A stretch of DNA of 64,000 bases from Cryptocoryne crispatula var. balansae (GCA_036172225.1 CM069921.1:10791001-10855000); one strand, 5' to 3'; positions 43,095 through 54,134 are shown, counted from the first letter of the stretch. The notes: generated by a model not told the origin, from the letters alone. Program-made: numbers and translations.

Positions 43095-46000
43095 TGTAAT
43101 ATACGGTACTTTTTTAAAAAAAAAAAGTGAAAAAAAACCCTCTCGAACCCTCTCTCCCTCCACCGCCTCTCGCCACCGCCTCCTCCGTCTCCGATTCTTC
43201 TCCCCCCCTCTCGAACCTTCCCTCCACCGCCTCCCCTTCGCCGCCTCTCGTCCCGTTTTCTTCCACCGTACGCCGCCTCGCCGCCTCACCGCCTCGATCC
43301 GCCATCGTCGACGCCGTCGCCACTGTCCCCCCATGGTCCGTCTCCTCTTCTTCTCTGTTTCTTCTTCTTCATCGTCTTCTTCCGCCATCGCGGGCGTCGC
43401 CGAGGGCCACCACCGACGTAGTCGCCGTCGTCGTCAACCGCCGCCGCAGTCGTCTCCCCCTCTCTCTTTCCCCTTCGGCGTTGTGGCCGGCGCCGCGACC
43501 CCCTGCCCTCTCTTTCTCTCTATCCGTCGTGTGTCCGCGCGGCCTTGCCGCACCGCCCCGCCATCACCTTCCCCTCTCTCTCTCTCTCTAGGCGCCTCCA
43601 CTGCCACTGTGCGGCTCCCCCGCGTTTGCATCGGCACGCCCCCTGCTCCCCGCTCGTCGCCTCCCTTTGCCGTGTGCGCCGTCGCCACGGCCGTCCCCTC
43701 TCTCGTGCCGCCGCGGCCACCGCCACCGCGCCTATCGCCGCGGTCACCGTCGCCGTGGGCCGCCATCGCCGTCCCCCCCCCCTCTATTGCTGCCGTCCGC
43801 GCCTCTCTCTCTTCTCTCCTGCCCCCGCGCTCCTCCTCCTTCCTCCCGCTCTCCCGCTGTCTCTCTCTCCCAACCGACCATCGTTGCCGCCACGAACATC
43901 ACCGCCACCGCTGTCCGTCGTCCGCCGTCCGCGCCCTCCCTCTCTCTCTCTTCCCCCCCCTCTGTTTCTTGCGCGCTGCGCACCCGCGGCCATCCCACCC
44001 CCTCGCGCCGTCTCTCTTTCTCTCTCTATTTCTCTCCCACGCCGCGGCCCCGCCGCCTCCCCACGCGCCAGTGTGCGACGCCATCGCCGGCCAACCGGCC
44101 ACTGCCACCCGCGCGTGTCCGCCGCCCTCCAGCGCCCGCCGCGGACGCTGTCGCCGCCACCGCGCGGGCTCTCTCTTCCCTCTCCCGCATTTCCCTCGCC
44201 GCCGGCGTCGTCCCGCCATCGCCGCTCGCCCCTCCCTCTCTCCCGCGCGCGAGCGCCTCCTCGCGCTCTCCCTCTCTCCCTTCTCTTTCTCTCCCCCCCC
44301 CCCCCCCCCCCCCCGACTTACCGCGCGTGGGCGCGGTGTGCGCGCGGCGACCGCATGCGCCGCTGCGCATGCAGCTGCGCCGCGAGGGGGGGGCGGCGCT
44401 TTGCGCCGCCTCCCGTCTCTCTCCTCCCCCCCGTCACCCTCTCTCTCTCCTCTATCGCACTCTCTCTCCCTTCTCTCCCCTCTCTCTCTCTCTCCCTGTC
44501 AGCTCTCTCTCTCTCTCCTCCTGCCTCCCCCCCGATGCTGCACTTCTCTCTCTCCCTCTGTCCGCAGCTCTCTATCTCTCTCTCACGCGATCTCTCTCTC
44601 CCTCTTTAATTACTTTTCAGCCTCGTCGACGTCTTCTTCTGTCGACGCTGATGCCGCAGCAACCGTGGCTGCCTCCGGTTGTCACCCGCCTCTGCTCTCC
44701 CACACTCTCTCTTTTTCTCTTTATTTTTCGGACTGCCAGTGCGACTTTTCCCGTTCTTGGCGTACGTTATCGCGTAGTGCCGCGACCCCTTTCCCCGATG
44801 TGCCATCGACGTCCTCTGCTGCACTGCACTCGCGTGTGCCGTGTCTACCATTGTGCCAGTTGCCACACTTAGCTGCCAACCCGTCTTGCTCGACCGCTCC
44901 GTCCGATAACCCACCTGCAGCCGTAGCCATAGTCAGCATTGCTTTTTGGTTGATCCGCTAAGGTGAGCCTCCCATTTCTATTTCTTATTTTATTTTGGGA
45001 TTAATATATATATTTAGAATTTACTAAAAGATTGATATTCTCCTAGTTAGTCATTGTCGGTTGCCGTTACCGTTGCCGTTGTCGGTCCATGCTCATCGTC
45101 CGGTCAGCTCCTTTTGGACTTGGGTTAATGGTTATCGACATCGAGGTAGGCATCCCAACTTATCCTTAGCACATGATATTATAATTAATGTGTTAAAATA
45201 TGATTATTAGATTATTAGTTAGAAAATGATGAATAAATATTGGTTATGTATTTAATTGTCTGCATATGATTAGTTAGATGTTTATCATGTCATTCAAGCA
45301 TAGTTTCATGATTTGCATTTAGTCAGAAGTAAATTTTAGTTAATTTTGATCAGTAATTATTAAATTAGATATATTGTGATGATTAATTAGATTGGTTATA
45401 TTAATTCATAAGAATTGAAATATGACCTGTTATGATTATATTTATACCTGATTTATGTTATGAATGACATGAATTGTTATATGGAAAAGATTTGAGACCT
45501 TTTATGATTATAATTGTATCCAATTCATATGTGGAATGATTTTAAATCATTAATACGTATATTGGAATGGAAATTGATGGCATAATAATTATGGAATGTG
45601 GTTAATTAATATTAATAGTGGCCTGATCTTGTAAAGTGCATGATTTGATAAATTGATATGAAATTGTGCTTAATTGAAGTTAATATGTCTCATTATGTTG
45701 CATATTCCTTTCTGATTGGGTCAATTGCATAAATTGGTGTGAAATTGAATTATAAGAATGATATTTGCATATCCTGTTCTGATTGGTCTATTACATGAAT
45801 TGTTGGTATAATAGAATGGTTGTGCATGACTTGATAATTGGCATATTTGGTTGATTGAATTGGTTATGTCTGAGTAAATATATGGCTTTTACTTGTTGAG
45901 GTCCTCCAGCCTACATTAGTGGTCCTGGGGCAGCAGATGACGTAGTGAAATCCGGTGCATCCTTCGATCCCGGATACCGCGGTTTATCCTAAGTACGTCC

Positions 46001-46698
46001 TGCCTAGGTGTACTAAGGATCTAACTTACTATATGGTACTTCTTATATATATTTAGAGTACAGGTTGAGAAGTCCAAGTATGGCATATGATTTACTCAGA
46101 CACACGGAATGGAAATGGTATGGAAACATGCACAGTTGGCTCATGCAGGTCTAGATGGCATAAACATATAGTTTAGTTCAGTTGGCAGTCAGGTTCATGT
46201 AGAGGCATGTCTAATTGGTAATCAGTCAGTTTGGTTCATGTCGAATCTGGTTAAATCGGTTAATCGATTTTTAGAAAGGACCCAAATTAAATAATAGAAT
46301 CTCGATAATTAGTTTAGCAATTATGTTATGATGTGATTTGTGAAATTTTATCATCTATCATTATCATTTAGATTTGATTAGTATATCAGGAAAGTTGGGT
46401 GTAAGTCCTACTGAGTCCGCGTGACTCATTCCAAATCCTTTTACATTTTTCAGGTAATCTGGTAGCGCAGCAGAAGCGTAGTGGATCAGGTTTAGTGTAG
46501 AAGCGGTTCTGAGAATTTGGTTTATGAATGGTTCATATTGAAATCAAGGTATGATTTATATTTGGATTGAATCATTTTTTTTATGAAATGGGACCTGTGA
46601 TTCTTTTTTTTCCAAACCGACGTAATTTAGGGGTTATTTCCCCGGTCCCGTACCCGGATTTATACCGCTGCGCCTGTTGTGAAATCCGGGGCGTGACA
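43095..46698 (+). repeat. Solo LTR of family X, copy C (complete, 3.6 kb)
   Basis: It runs from TGTAATATACGG to GGGGCGTGACA (TG...CA) and is flanked by the 5-bp duplication AATTA (43090-43094, 46699-46703). The empty site is visible before NLR-1 ('gacttctagttaagcgtgc', about 25062-25080). The first 1.85 kb is a GC- and CT-rich tract with a 22-base C run (44293-44314); the rest is AT-rich. No internal retroelement genes are present. It therefore looks like an LTR left by recombination or a very large non-autonomous unit. ORFs of up to 542 codons inside the CT tract are serine/proline/arginine-rich in all frames and are not genes. Confidence 0.85.
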
Positions 46699-46703
46699 AA
46701 TTA

Positions 46704-46867
46704 AGCCCGCTCGTTCTCTCCGCCCCCTCCTTTCGCACCAACCATCCAAGTCACTTCCCGGAACGCCGCTTGTCCTCTTCATCTCTCCTTGCTCACCTCC
46801 CCTGTTTGTAATCTTCTTCATCTCCTTGCTCGCATCTGATCCACCATCTGAAGAAGTTACTGTGCGA
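46704..46867 (+). promoter_or_regulatory. NLR-2 leader, second half
   Basis: 'aagcccgctcgttctctccgcc..ccctcctttcgcac' matches the stretch before NLR-1 (25072-25110), and 'cttgctcgcatctgatc.accatct' precedes both start codons. The 3.6-kb LTR separates it from the rest of the leader, so transcription must cross or start in the LTR. The frame is open upstream from 46826 without an ATG. Confidence 0.6.
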
Positions 46868-49702
46868 ATGGCTTGCTTGATGGTCTTACTTTCTCAGCTG
46901 CAGGATGGAGCGATCTCTGCGCTCTCATCCCTGCAGAATATTGTAGCCGGTCGAGTCTTGAACCTCATCAACCTTGGGAAGACGGCACGTCTTTTGGAGC
47001 AAAAGATGACGGGTCTCACCGATCTCAGAGATGACCTTGTATCTCAAGTAAAAGTCGCCGAGATCCAACCACGGATGAGGCGCACCAAGCAGGTGGACGG
47101 TTGGATTGGGAAAGTGGAGTCGCTCAAGACTCGAGTGGATGCTTTCCGAGTCTCGTTCGAGGGAAGAAGAATCTTCGTGGAAGCTTGTTCTTTTGAGTCT
47201 GTCTACTCCAACTATGGGCTAGGCCAGGAGGCGGCCGATCTTCTGGGTGAAGTCAACGAGCTGAAGGAAGAGAGGGAGGGCCTTAGCAACCTGGTCATGG
47301 AGGCACCTCCAGATGCAGTCGTTGCCGTCCCCGGTTCGGCGGCAAGGATTGTGGGGGCAGAAAGAACACAGAAGGAGATCCAAAGTTGCATAGAAGATGA
47401 AGAAGTGGGGGTGGTAGGAATTTGGGGGATGGGAGGCGTGGGTAAGACCACTCTTCTCCAAAAAGTCAACGACCATTTCCTCTATGAAGCACGGAGTAGA
47501 GTTTTCGACGTGGTAATCTTTGTGACGGTGGGCAAAGATGCCAACGATCTTAAGATTCAACAGGATATTGGGGAGAGATTGGGCTTCTCTCGCGGTGGGC
47601 TTCCATCGGATGATGCTGACAGGAGGCGTACAATATATGATGCTCTCCGACACAAGAGATTCATGCTGCTGCTCGATGATATTTGGGCGGTGCTAGACCT
47701 CATGGCGATCGGCATCCCAAATCCAGCCGTCGAAACCCAGCGCAAGTGCAAGGTGGTCTTCACAACGCGCAAGGAAGAATTGTGTGGCAAGATGGACGCA
47801 AAGAAGAAAGTGAAGGTGGATTGTCTTGACGAACAAGCCACCTGGGAGCTTTTCTGCTCTAAGGTGGGTGCAGAAGTTGATCTTAGCGACGGCTCACCTC
47901 TATGCCCTCCTGCAAAGACAATTGCAAGAAGATGTGGTGGGCTACCCTTAGCTCTGTTGACCGTCGGGCGAGCCATGGCCGGTGCGAAAACGGTTCAACA
48001 ATGGGAAGATGCCGTTGATCGCCTGAAGGAATCTTCCCACGGAGTGGAAGACATAGAAGAAAAGGTATTCTTCATCCTTAAATTTAGTTTCGATAAATTA
48101 AGAGACGACAATGTTAGGGAATGCTTTCTCTATTGCTCCTTGTTCCCAGAGGATTATGAATTTAGTACTAGCCAGATGATAGATTACTGGATCGGGGAAG
48201 GCTTCACTAATATCAACGAGCATCAGTCCCCCTTGGACAAAGCAAGGCGTGAGGGACGCCGAATCATCACCGAACTCACGGCTGCTTGCTTGCTGGAGAG
48301 TGTTGAATCTGAGTGGGGAACAGAGGAGCGTGTGAGGATGCATGACGTAGTTCGGGATATGGCCCTGTGGTTGAGGAATGGTGATAGGGGAAATGACCTC
48401 TTCCTAGTGCATAGTGTCGATGAGGAGGGATCCGCCTCGGTGAACAACATTGAACTATGGGAAAGGGCTAAGAGGATATCAGTGATCCGTAGTGTTAATT
48501 ATGACAATCTGGATTTGCCGGAGAGGGCGCCGTCATGTCACAATCTTCAAACTCTGCTGATGCTAACAGGTGTCCGCATCGATCAATTATATACTACTCG
48601 GGATGAATTCTTCTTTCAGTTCATGCCGGCACTTGGTGTGTTGGATCTAAGTTGCACGGGGGTAAGTCGGCTTCCTAAGGAAATCAGCTTGCTTCGTGAG
48701 TTGCGATATCTCAATCTTAATCACAGCTATCTCGAGTCCCTCCCGAAAGAGCTCGGTAACTTGACCAAGCTAAAGTGGCTAGACCTGAGTTGGTCGCGTG
48801 AGCTTCGAGACGTGCCCAACGGGGCAATCTTGGGGCTGACGCAACTGCAAATGCTGGATCTTTCTGGATGTGAGGTCATCGATTGGCAGCATCCTGGTGA
48901 TGAGGAGGATAGAGGCAAATATGATGAGGAGGACCGGGCAATCTCACTGAGGGGCATCAACTGCTATTTGAAGCGGCTCGAGGAGTTCAAAGTAGCCAGG
49001 TGTGATCTGTTGGAGCTAGCTAGGTGTGACAATCTGTCCAAGTGCACATGGTTCCTTGACATTGAACATGTGTATGGTTTGGACTCCACGGCTGTTAGTA
49101 GTGCGCTGGAGAGTTTGCGGGCCCTAAGACGTCTGTCTATCTATGAAAGTCACATCGAAGAGTTGAGGCTTATAAGCGATAAAAACCAGCTTCAACAGTT
49201 GGAACGTTTGCTCCTCTCCAAACTACCCCAAACGAGAATAGCGCCTCCATCCACTCATCGACGGTATCTGCAAAAGCTCGCTAGTGTTTACATCTATAAA
49301 TGTCATGGGTTGAGGGACTTGACATGGATCCAGCATCTACCATGCCTCAACGATATCACACTTCTCTCATGCAGAGGGTTGGAGGAATTGTTAAGAGGGG
49401 ATGAGGATGAAATCGGTAGTGACGTCCGTGATGCCTCCTTTCCTAGACTCAGAGAACTGCGTCTCGAGAATCTTCCGATGCTGAAGAGCATCAGTCGGCA
49501 TGCCCTGCCTCTCCCTTCGCTCGAGAAACTCGATGTTACCAACTGTCCTCGGTTGACACGGCTTCCGTTGGGTGCCGGCAGTGCCAAGGAGCTCCAAGTG
49601 ATCTGTGGTGAGCAGAAATGGTTCGATCGTCTAGAGTGGGATCACGGGGACGTCGTCAAGGATACCTTTGTTCAATATTTCATGCCTAGTACCGGCGAAT
49701 GA
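46868..49702 (+). CDS. NLR-2: CC-NB-ARC-LRR immune receptor, RPS2/RPS5-type
   Basis: This is a single-exon gene of 944 codons; the ATG at 46868 (MACLMVL) aligns with NLR-1. It is a close paralogue of NLR-1, with the coiled-coil and NB-ARC nearly collinear and differences growing through the LRRs. Motifs: P-loop GMGGVGKTT from residue 187, kinase-2 LLLDDIW from 267, CGGLPLAL near 356, CFLYCSLFPED near 419 and MHDVVRDMALW from 491. LRRs run from about 555 to the end with short indels against NLR-1 (for example around 'EEDRGKYDEEDR'). All nucleotide-binding motifs are intact and there is no frame break. Expression may be affected by the solo LTR 169 bp upstream of the ATG. Confidence 0.95.
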   Translation: MACLMVLLSQLQDGAISALSSLQNIVAGRVLNLINLGKTARLLEQKMTGLTDLRDDLVSQVKVAEIQPRMRRTKQVDGWIGKVESLKTRVDAFRVSFEGRRIFVEACSFESVYSNYGLGQEAADLLGEVNELKEEREGLSNLVMEAPPDAVVAVPGSAARIVGAERTQKEIQSCIEDEEVGVVGIWGMGGVGKTTLLQKVNDHFLYEARSRVFDVVIFVTVGKDANDLKIQQDIGERLGFSRGGLPSDDADRRRTIYDALRHKRFMLLLDDIWAVLDLMAIGIPNPAVETQRKCKVVFTTRKEELCGKMDAKKKVKVDCLDEQATWELFCSKVGAEVDLSDGSPLCPPAKTIARRCGGLPLALLTVGRAMAGAKTVQQWEDAVDRLKESSHGVEDIEEKVFFILKFSFDKLRDDNVRECFLYCSLFPEDYEFSTSQMIDYWIGEGFTNINEHQSPLDKARREGRRIITELTAACLLESVESEWGTEERVRMHDVVRDMALWLRNGDRGNDLFLVHSVDEEGSASVNNIELWERAKRISVIRSVNYDNLDLPERAPSCHNLQTLLMLTGVRIDQLYTTRDEFFFQFMPALGVLDLSCTGVSRLPKEISLLRELRYLNLNHSYLESLPKELGNLTKLKWLDLSWSRELRDVPNGAILGLTQLQMLDLSGCEVIDWQHPGDEEDRGKYDEEDRAISLRGINCYLKRLEEFKVARCDLLELARCDNLSKCTWFLDIEHVYGLDSTAVSSALESLRALRRLSIYESHIEELRLISDKNQLQQLERLLLSKLPQTRIAPPSTHRRYLQKLASVYIYKCHGLRDLTWIQHLPCLNDITLLSCRGLEELLRGDEDEIGSDVRDASFPRLRELRLENLPMLKSISRHALPLPSLEKLDVTNCPRLTRLPLGAGSAKELQVICGEQKWFDRLEWDHGDVVKDTFVQYFMPSTGE

Positions 49703-50785
49703 GGGTGATGATGCCGCTGAGGGTGCATGGGGTCCAAGTCGGTTGGTCTTCCTGCTTATGTTCTCTTTCTGCTTAGTAAGAAAGCGCATGCTCATTCATT
49801 ACCAGTTGGTTAATGTACACACTACTTGTAAAAGAATTTTGCATAGCCCAAGTAATCAAGACATTTTCTTAATTGATGGCAGTGAAGTTTGGCTAAAAGA
49901 TTGTAGCTTTAAGAACATATTTGTTCCAATTGTTATGGAAGCAATGCAATCAATGATTGTTACCAGCATCAGACACATCACTTTTTAATTTGTAACTATA
50001 TATGATGTATTCGATCAGGTTTAAAGCTATGATTTGTCGATAACTTGTATTTTCTGGGTTGAAGTTGTGACGAACTAGTAAAATTTCATTCATCTATCGT
50101 TGTTGACATTTGACTTCTGAACCCAAGAGATGAAGGTATACATTATCTCTTGTAACATTAATACTAGCTAAATGAGGTGTTCGAACGTTCGCAGAGAACT
50201 TTCTTTTAGATAAAAGTTGGCATGGCTTTTCTTTCAATTTTTGACCTCTTTCTGTTATGTAATATTCCAACATTACACGGTGTCATTTCTCCCGCTCTCA
50301 ATATGATAGGATTGTACTTTTCGCATCCTACATTTTATTTTGGTATATTGTTTTATCAAGAATAAGTACAAAACTATCACAACCAAGCACCCGAAAAATA
50401 TCATTGTCACAAAAGTGTCAAGTCAATAATAAGTACTGATAAAATAATAGTGTATAAAATTAAAATAAAACATATAAAATAAATAAAATTTAAAATTTAT
50501 AAAACATCCTGAAATTAGAAGAGACCATGTAAGAATCTTCAAAACGACAATAGTTTTGTGTCGTCGCCCATTTCAAACAAATTTTGTTCTTTTAATAAAC
50601 TCAAATTCAGTAAGATAAAGTTATGTGAATTTGGAGTATCTGATATATATATATATACACACACACACACATACACACAAGATTTCTTTTTTGTGACCAT
50701 ATATGATTGAATATAAAACAATATGATGGTTGCACTTATATAATGTTGTTGGATGGTTCCTTTCTCGAAGGAATTACTTTCTTAG
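49703..50785 (+). other. NLR-2 3' flank and AT-rich spacer
   Basis: 49735-49880 matches the NLR-1 3' flank and is a likely 3' UTR. From 49990 to 50785 the sequence is AT-rich with no gene. It includes a (TA)n(CA)n microsatellite at about 50643-50678. Confidence 0.6.
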
Positions 50786-50916
50786 CCTGTTGGTCTTCTC
50801 GCTTATGATCTCTCTGTTGGCAATAAACACGCATGCTCATTCATTGCCGGTTGGTTAATGTACACTACTTGTAAAAGAATCTTGCACTTCCCAAGTAATT
50901 AAGACAGTTTCTTAAT
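50786..50916 (+). pseudogene. Orphan NLR 3' flank (remnant of a third NLR copy)
   Basis: 'cctgttggtcttctcgcttatgatctc', 'catgctcattcattgccggttgg', 'ttaatgtacactacttgtaaaag' and 'ccaagtaattaagacagtttctt' match the NLR-1 and NLR-2 3' flanks at the same spacing. No NLR coding sequence precedes it. The coding part must have been deleted, or this tail was left by unequal exchange. Confidence 0.8.
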
Positions 50917-51055
50917 ACGCAAGTAATAACATATAATTATTAATACTCATGATTCAATTTCTTAAATAGAATATTTATTTGAAAATTTAATCTAGATACT
51001 CGCTAGCTTATCAAATCAAACAGGAATCTGTTGGAATTTAGCTCTTTTGATACCT

Positions 51056-52500
51056 GTCACGACCCGAAAAGTATAGCGCAGCGGAATATACCGAAGTCGA
51101 GACAGTGGAATTAAAATTCCAAAAGGTAGGAGAACAATATAAATTCCAAAACGAAACACATGACCTATGGTGTTCAAGCTAAAACAGACAACTACTAAGT
51201 ACTAACTAAATAAACTTTATTACATTGCAAGAAATAAACTCAAACCACCTAGACAAAAATAATTACTCTTCACCAAACTCTTGATCTTCTGGATCCTCAG
51301 GCGGAGCAAGATCTCCTTCAAATTCCTCCTCAAACTCTTCTTCAGGCAAGGGTTCCTCGAACTCAGCTAAAAATAATCAATAAAGGAAAGGGGTGAGTCA
51401 TGAAGACCCAGTAGGACTTACACCCAACCACCCCCATTATAATAAACAAGTCCTAATGATAGTAAAGATATAAACCCCAAGCAAAAATCAGATTATAACA
51501 ACTATAAGTAAAGCTAATAATCAAGATTCAATTAATTAAATAAGATGCTTTTCTACCCATTGCATAGATTGGCATGATTTAACCAAATGCATACTATTCT
51601 AATCATGACATAACCACATTTAACATAACTATATATGCACCTACCACAAGGACTTATCATGAAGATGAATCAAAACGCAATAAATCACTAATCTACATGC
51701 AATAATGAAGTCAACACTAAATTATTTGTCTGAGTAAAACACATGCTTCACTTGGACATTGTAGCTATGTTCCAGGACTAGCACCAGATTTATCATATAG
51801 TAGAATGTAACATATAGTAAGCTAAATCCCATAGTACACCTAGGCAGGGGTGTACTTAGGATGAACCGTGGTATCCGGGATCGAAGGATGCTCCGGACTG
51901 TTCTATTTCATCCACTGCCCACGGGCCACTAACCATAGTCTGGTGAAGTGCAAATCACATTACAAAATGCAGCACACTGCATCAACTACATCTCACAAGC
52001 TGAAGGCATATATTACTCAGACATACACCAATTAATCCAATTAGACATGCTAAGAGTAAACTGACATAAAATACACCACCCTATGCAATGACATAATTAA
52101 GAAGATTACAACTACACCTACATGCATGTTAAGTCATGATTAACCAATCTAATACACAACTAATAAGGCAATGCACTATTCTAAAATCATGCAATCTACT
52201 AGGAATTTATATGCCATGGAATTGATTGAATTAATTATGTTCAACTTACTTATATTAAATCAACTCTAAGTTTTCTATTAATTAACTATAAATAATTATA
52301 GTTGGTTCATAACTTAAATCAAGATATACATATATATAAGATCATGATATGCTAAAATTACATAACTAAACACACTCAAACTATCTAAATATGATATCAT
52401 TCATATTTAAATAAACATCTAAGTGTAAACAACTAGATTAACTTCTAATTGAGATTAAGCACACAACTACATCTCTCACTCCTACTATAGTCCCTTGAGG
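51056..52500 (-). repeat. Family-X-related LTR on the minus strand, copy D, truncated
   Basis: It begins TGTCACGACCCG, the complement of the family end. Read on the minus strand it then shows 'gtaagtcctactgggtc', 'gatcccggataccacggttc' and other landmarks in family order. The 5' half (CT tract and 'gaggtaggcatcccaac') is absent. At the place of the family's 'tttttcag' acceptor-like site, copy D has 'tttttag' followed by an acidic open frame (see 51263-51367). Confidence 0.7.
51263..51367 (-). CDS. Short acidic exon-like ORF inside LTR copy D
   Basis: On the minus strand an acceptor-like 'gattatttttag' is followed by about 33 codons rich in Glu, Asp, Phe and Pro (EFEEPLPEEEFEEEFEGD...), ending at TAA (51263-51265). 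There is no ATG, so it could only be a terminal exon. Such a tail could be added to transcripts spliced into the LTR. No family was recognised, and it could be chance. Confidence 0.3.
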   Translation of the reverse strand, partial: AEFEEPLPEEEFEEEFEGDLAPPEDPEDQEFGEE

Positions 52501-52564
52501 GCCAGTCGTGCGTTGCCCTCCTGTCACGGCATCTGTAAAACATCAAATATCATCCCAAAAACTG

Positions 52565-52845
52565 ATTCTTTTTTCTTTTTGGTCACATGGTATAGTGGCC
52601 AAGGAGCGCACATCGAGCCCCGCTAGAGCATCACCAGTTGCCTGTCTCCCGGGGCAAGTGTGGCCCGGCAACTAGAGATGTTCAAGTCACCACTCAAACT
52701 CACGAGATTTGCCCCCAACGGATAGGTGGCACACCAACTCATCTACGATGGATCGATTTGATTCGACGAATCCTTTTCATGGTCATGACGCAGGTGGTCA
52801 CTGACCCTGTGCATTTGATCGCGACTGGTGACAATCCCCGGTCAT
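52565..52845. other. Unassigned segment with SINE-tail-like end
   Basis: The left end 'ttttttctttttggtcac' is the complement of 'gtgaccaaaaa', the end of the SINE at 38920-39110. A second SINE in minus orientation is therefore possible, ending here. The remainder shows no convincing box A or B. I see no gene. Confidence 0.25.
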
Positions 52846-52850
52846 GCCGA

Positions 52851-53000
52851 CTGAGCATAGCTCGGTTGGCGCCGTCCCTCCGCCTGGGGGCGGAGGGCGT
52901 GGGATCGCCTCTCGGTGGTGACGAGCTGGGCATCCCCGTGGGGGGTGACTTGTGGGGTTCGAGCGGAGGCTCGAACCGCCGCGGAATTAGTCAGAGACGT
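52851..53000 (+). mobile_element. Second copy of the SINE family
   Basis: It shares with 38920-39070 the order 'gagcatagctcggttggc', 'cgcctgggggcg' and 'gggcatccc.tggggggtga', then 'ggttcgagcgg'. Box A 'tagctcggttgg' (52858-52869) fits the tRNA-type Pol III promoter. The box-B-like 'ggttcgagcgg' (52956-52966) is about 90 bases downstream, longer than usual. The stem CCCTCCGCC/GGCGGAGGG (52876-52884, 52889-52897) differs from the first copy by a compensating base-pair change. The 3' end and target duplication are unclear. Confidence 0.6.
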
Positions 53001-53298
53001 CCTGCCCAAGGGAGAAAGAGCCTCACTGGAGGTGAGGTGTCCACCCATTGCAATACGACTTAGACAACGGATCCACTCTAGTTTCTAACAAACGATCCAA
53101 CGTCCGATTTTGACAATTTAAACGAAAAACAAAATAACGGGATAGAAAGAAAGGACAACGACGGTTACAACGTTATAATGTCTTTCATTACGTTTGATAA
53201 ATAAAAATTATATTACAAAAACTAGTTTCCTTTCAATATGATACCGATCGTTCATAAATTTTCATGGAATCTAAAGAAAAGGAAATAATAAGAGTAGC

Positions 53299-53319
53299 GG
53301 GGGGGGGGGGGGGGGGGGG
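53299..53319. repeat. Poly-G run (21 bases)
   Basis: An uninterrupted G21 run. Its length is likely to be unstable and may be inexact in the assembly. The surrounding DNA (53060-53640) contains no gene that I can see. Confidence 0.8.
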
Positions 53320-53644
53320 AGATGGAAGTTCCTCTATAAAATAGGGGATTTTAATTCTGGGTCCTATTAAAGTTCTAAAATTATTTAAAAGTCCCATCGT
53401 TAATGAAATTATTTTAAAGTCCCAACTTTACCCACAAATTATCTTGAATATCCCCTCCGTTATCTTATTCGATTCAGATTTTGCATTCCCCAAAATACCC
53501 CTGACGGTTCAACCCTACTTGTGAAACCCCCGCCGCGGCCACTGTCCCCTGATGCTCGTTTCCTCCGCCATTGTTCTTCTTTGAAGGTCTCGCCGTTGCA
53601 TGTTCTTCGAAGGAAGATTCGGTACCCGGCCGTCATTCTTCTCC

Positions 53645-54134
53645 GATGTCTTCGCCGCTGTCGGATTAGCCCACCACCGGTCGTGGAGCTGAGCCCGCCA
53701 CCAGATCGAGAGGGGTGAAGGTGAAGCCCTAAGCTGCCCGTCGAAGCCCAGTTCTTCAAAGGAAGATCCGGTATAATATCCTCCTCTTACTTGCTACCAT
53801 CTTTGCAATGTTCCACGACCACTTTCCCCTTTTCTGATGCTCGTCTCCTCCGCTCCGCCATCGTTCTTCTTCGACAACTTCGCCGCTACAGGTTTAGCCC
53901 ACCACCGGTCATCCTAGACCTTCATTCTTCCGACGTCGTCACCGCTGTCGGATTAGCCCACCGCTGGTCGTGGAGCTAAGCATGCCACCAGATCAAGAGG
54001 GGAGAAGGCGAAGCCCTAATCTGCCCGGTAGAACCCAGTTCTTCGAAGGAAGATCCGCTACCCTATCCTCCTCTTACTCACTACGATCAGGTACCCTATT
54101 CTCCTCTTACTCGCTACCATATTTGCAATGTTCC
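53645..54134 (+). repeat. Degenerate tandem duplication, period ~287 bp
   Basis: 53645-53813 ('gtcggattagcccaccaccgg', 'gtggagctgagcccgcca', 'gttcttcaaaggaagatccg', 'tttgcaatgttcc') recurs at 53932-54134 with the same order, and a partial third copy lies in between (about 53885-53920). The unit is CT- and GC-rich with coding-like texture but no stable frame. It precedes the MULE N-terminus and may belong to the same element. Confidence 0.75.

Noticed and set aside
43333..44961. Open frame of 542 codons, with overlapping frames of 354 and 401 codons
   Set aside because: All frames on both strands are open because the DNA is a CT/GC-rich repeat; the products are Ser/Pro/Arg-rich in every frame and the tract is the 5' part of an LTR.
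47212..48450. Antisense ORFs within NLR-2 (and the equivalents in NLR-1)
   Set aside because: Shadows of the NLR coding frame; the antisense frames are open in both paralogues only because the genes are alike.
52851..53000. A functional tRNA gene
   Set aside because: Box A and a box-B-like motif are present but about 90 bases apart, and no cloverleaf can be drawn; a SINE related to 38920-39110 fits better.
53299..53319. G21 run as a G-quadruplex regulatory site
   Set aside because: An uninterrupted homopolymer at no gene start is better explained as slippage; similar C runs occur in the large LTR and the U modules.
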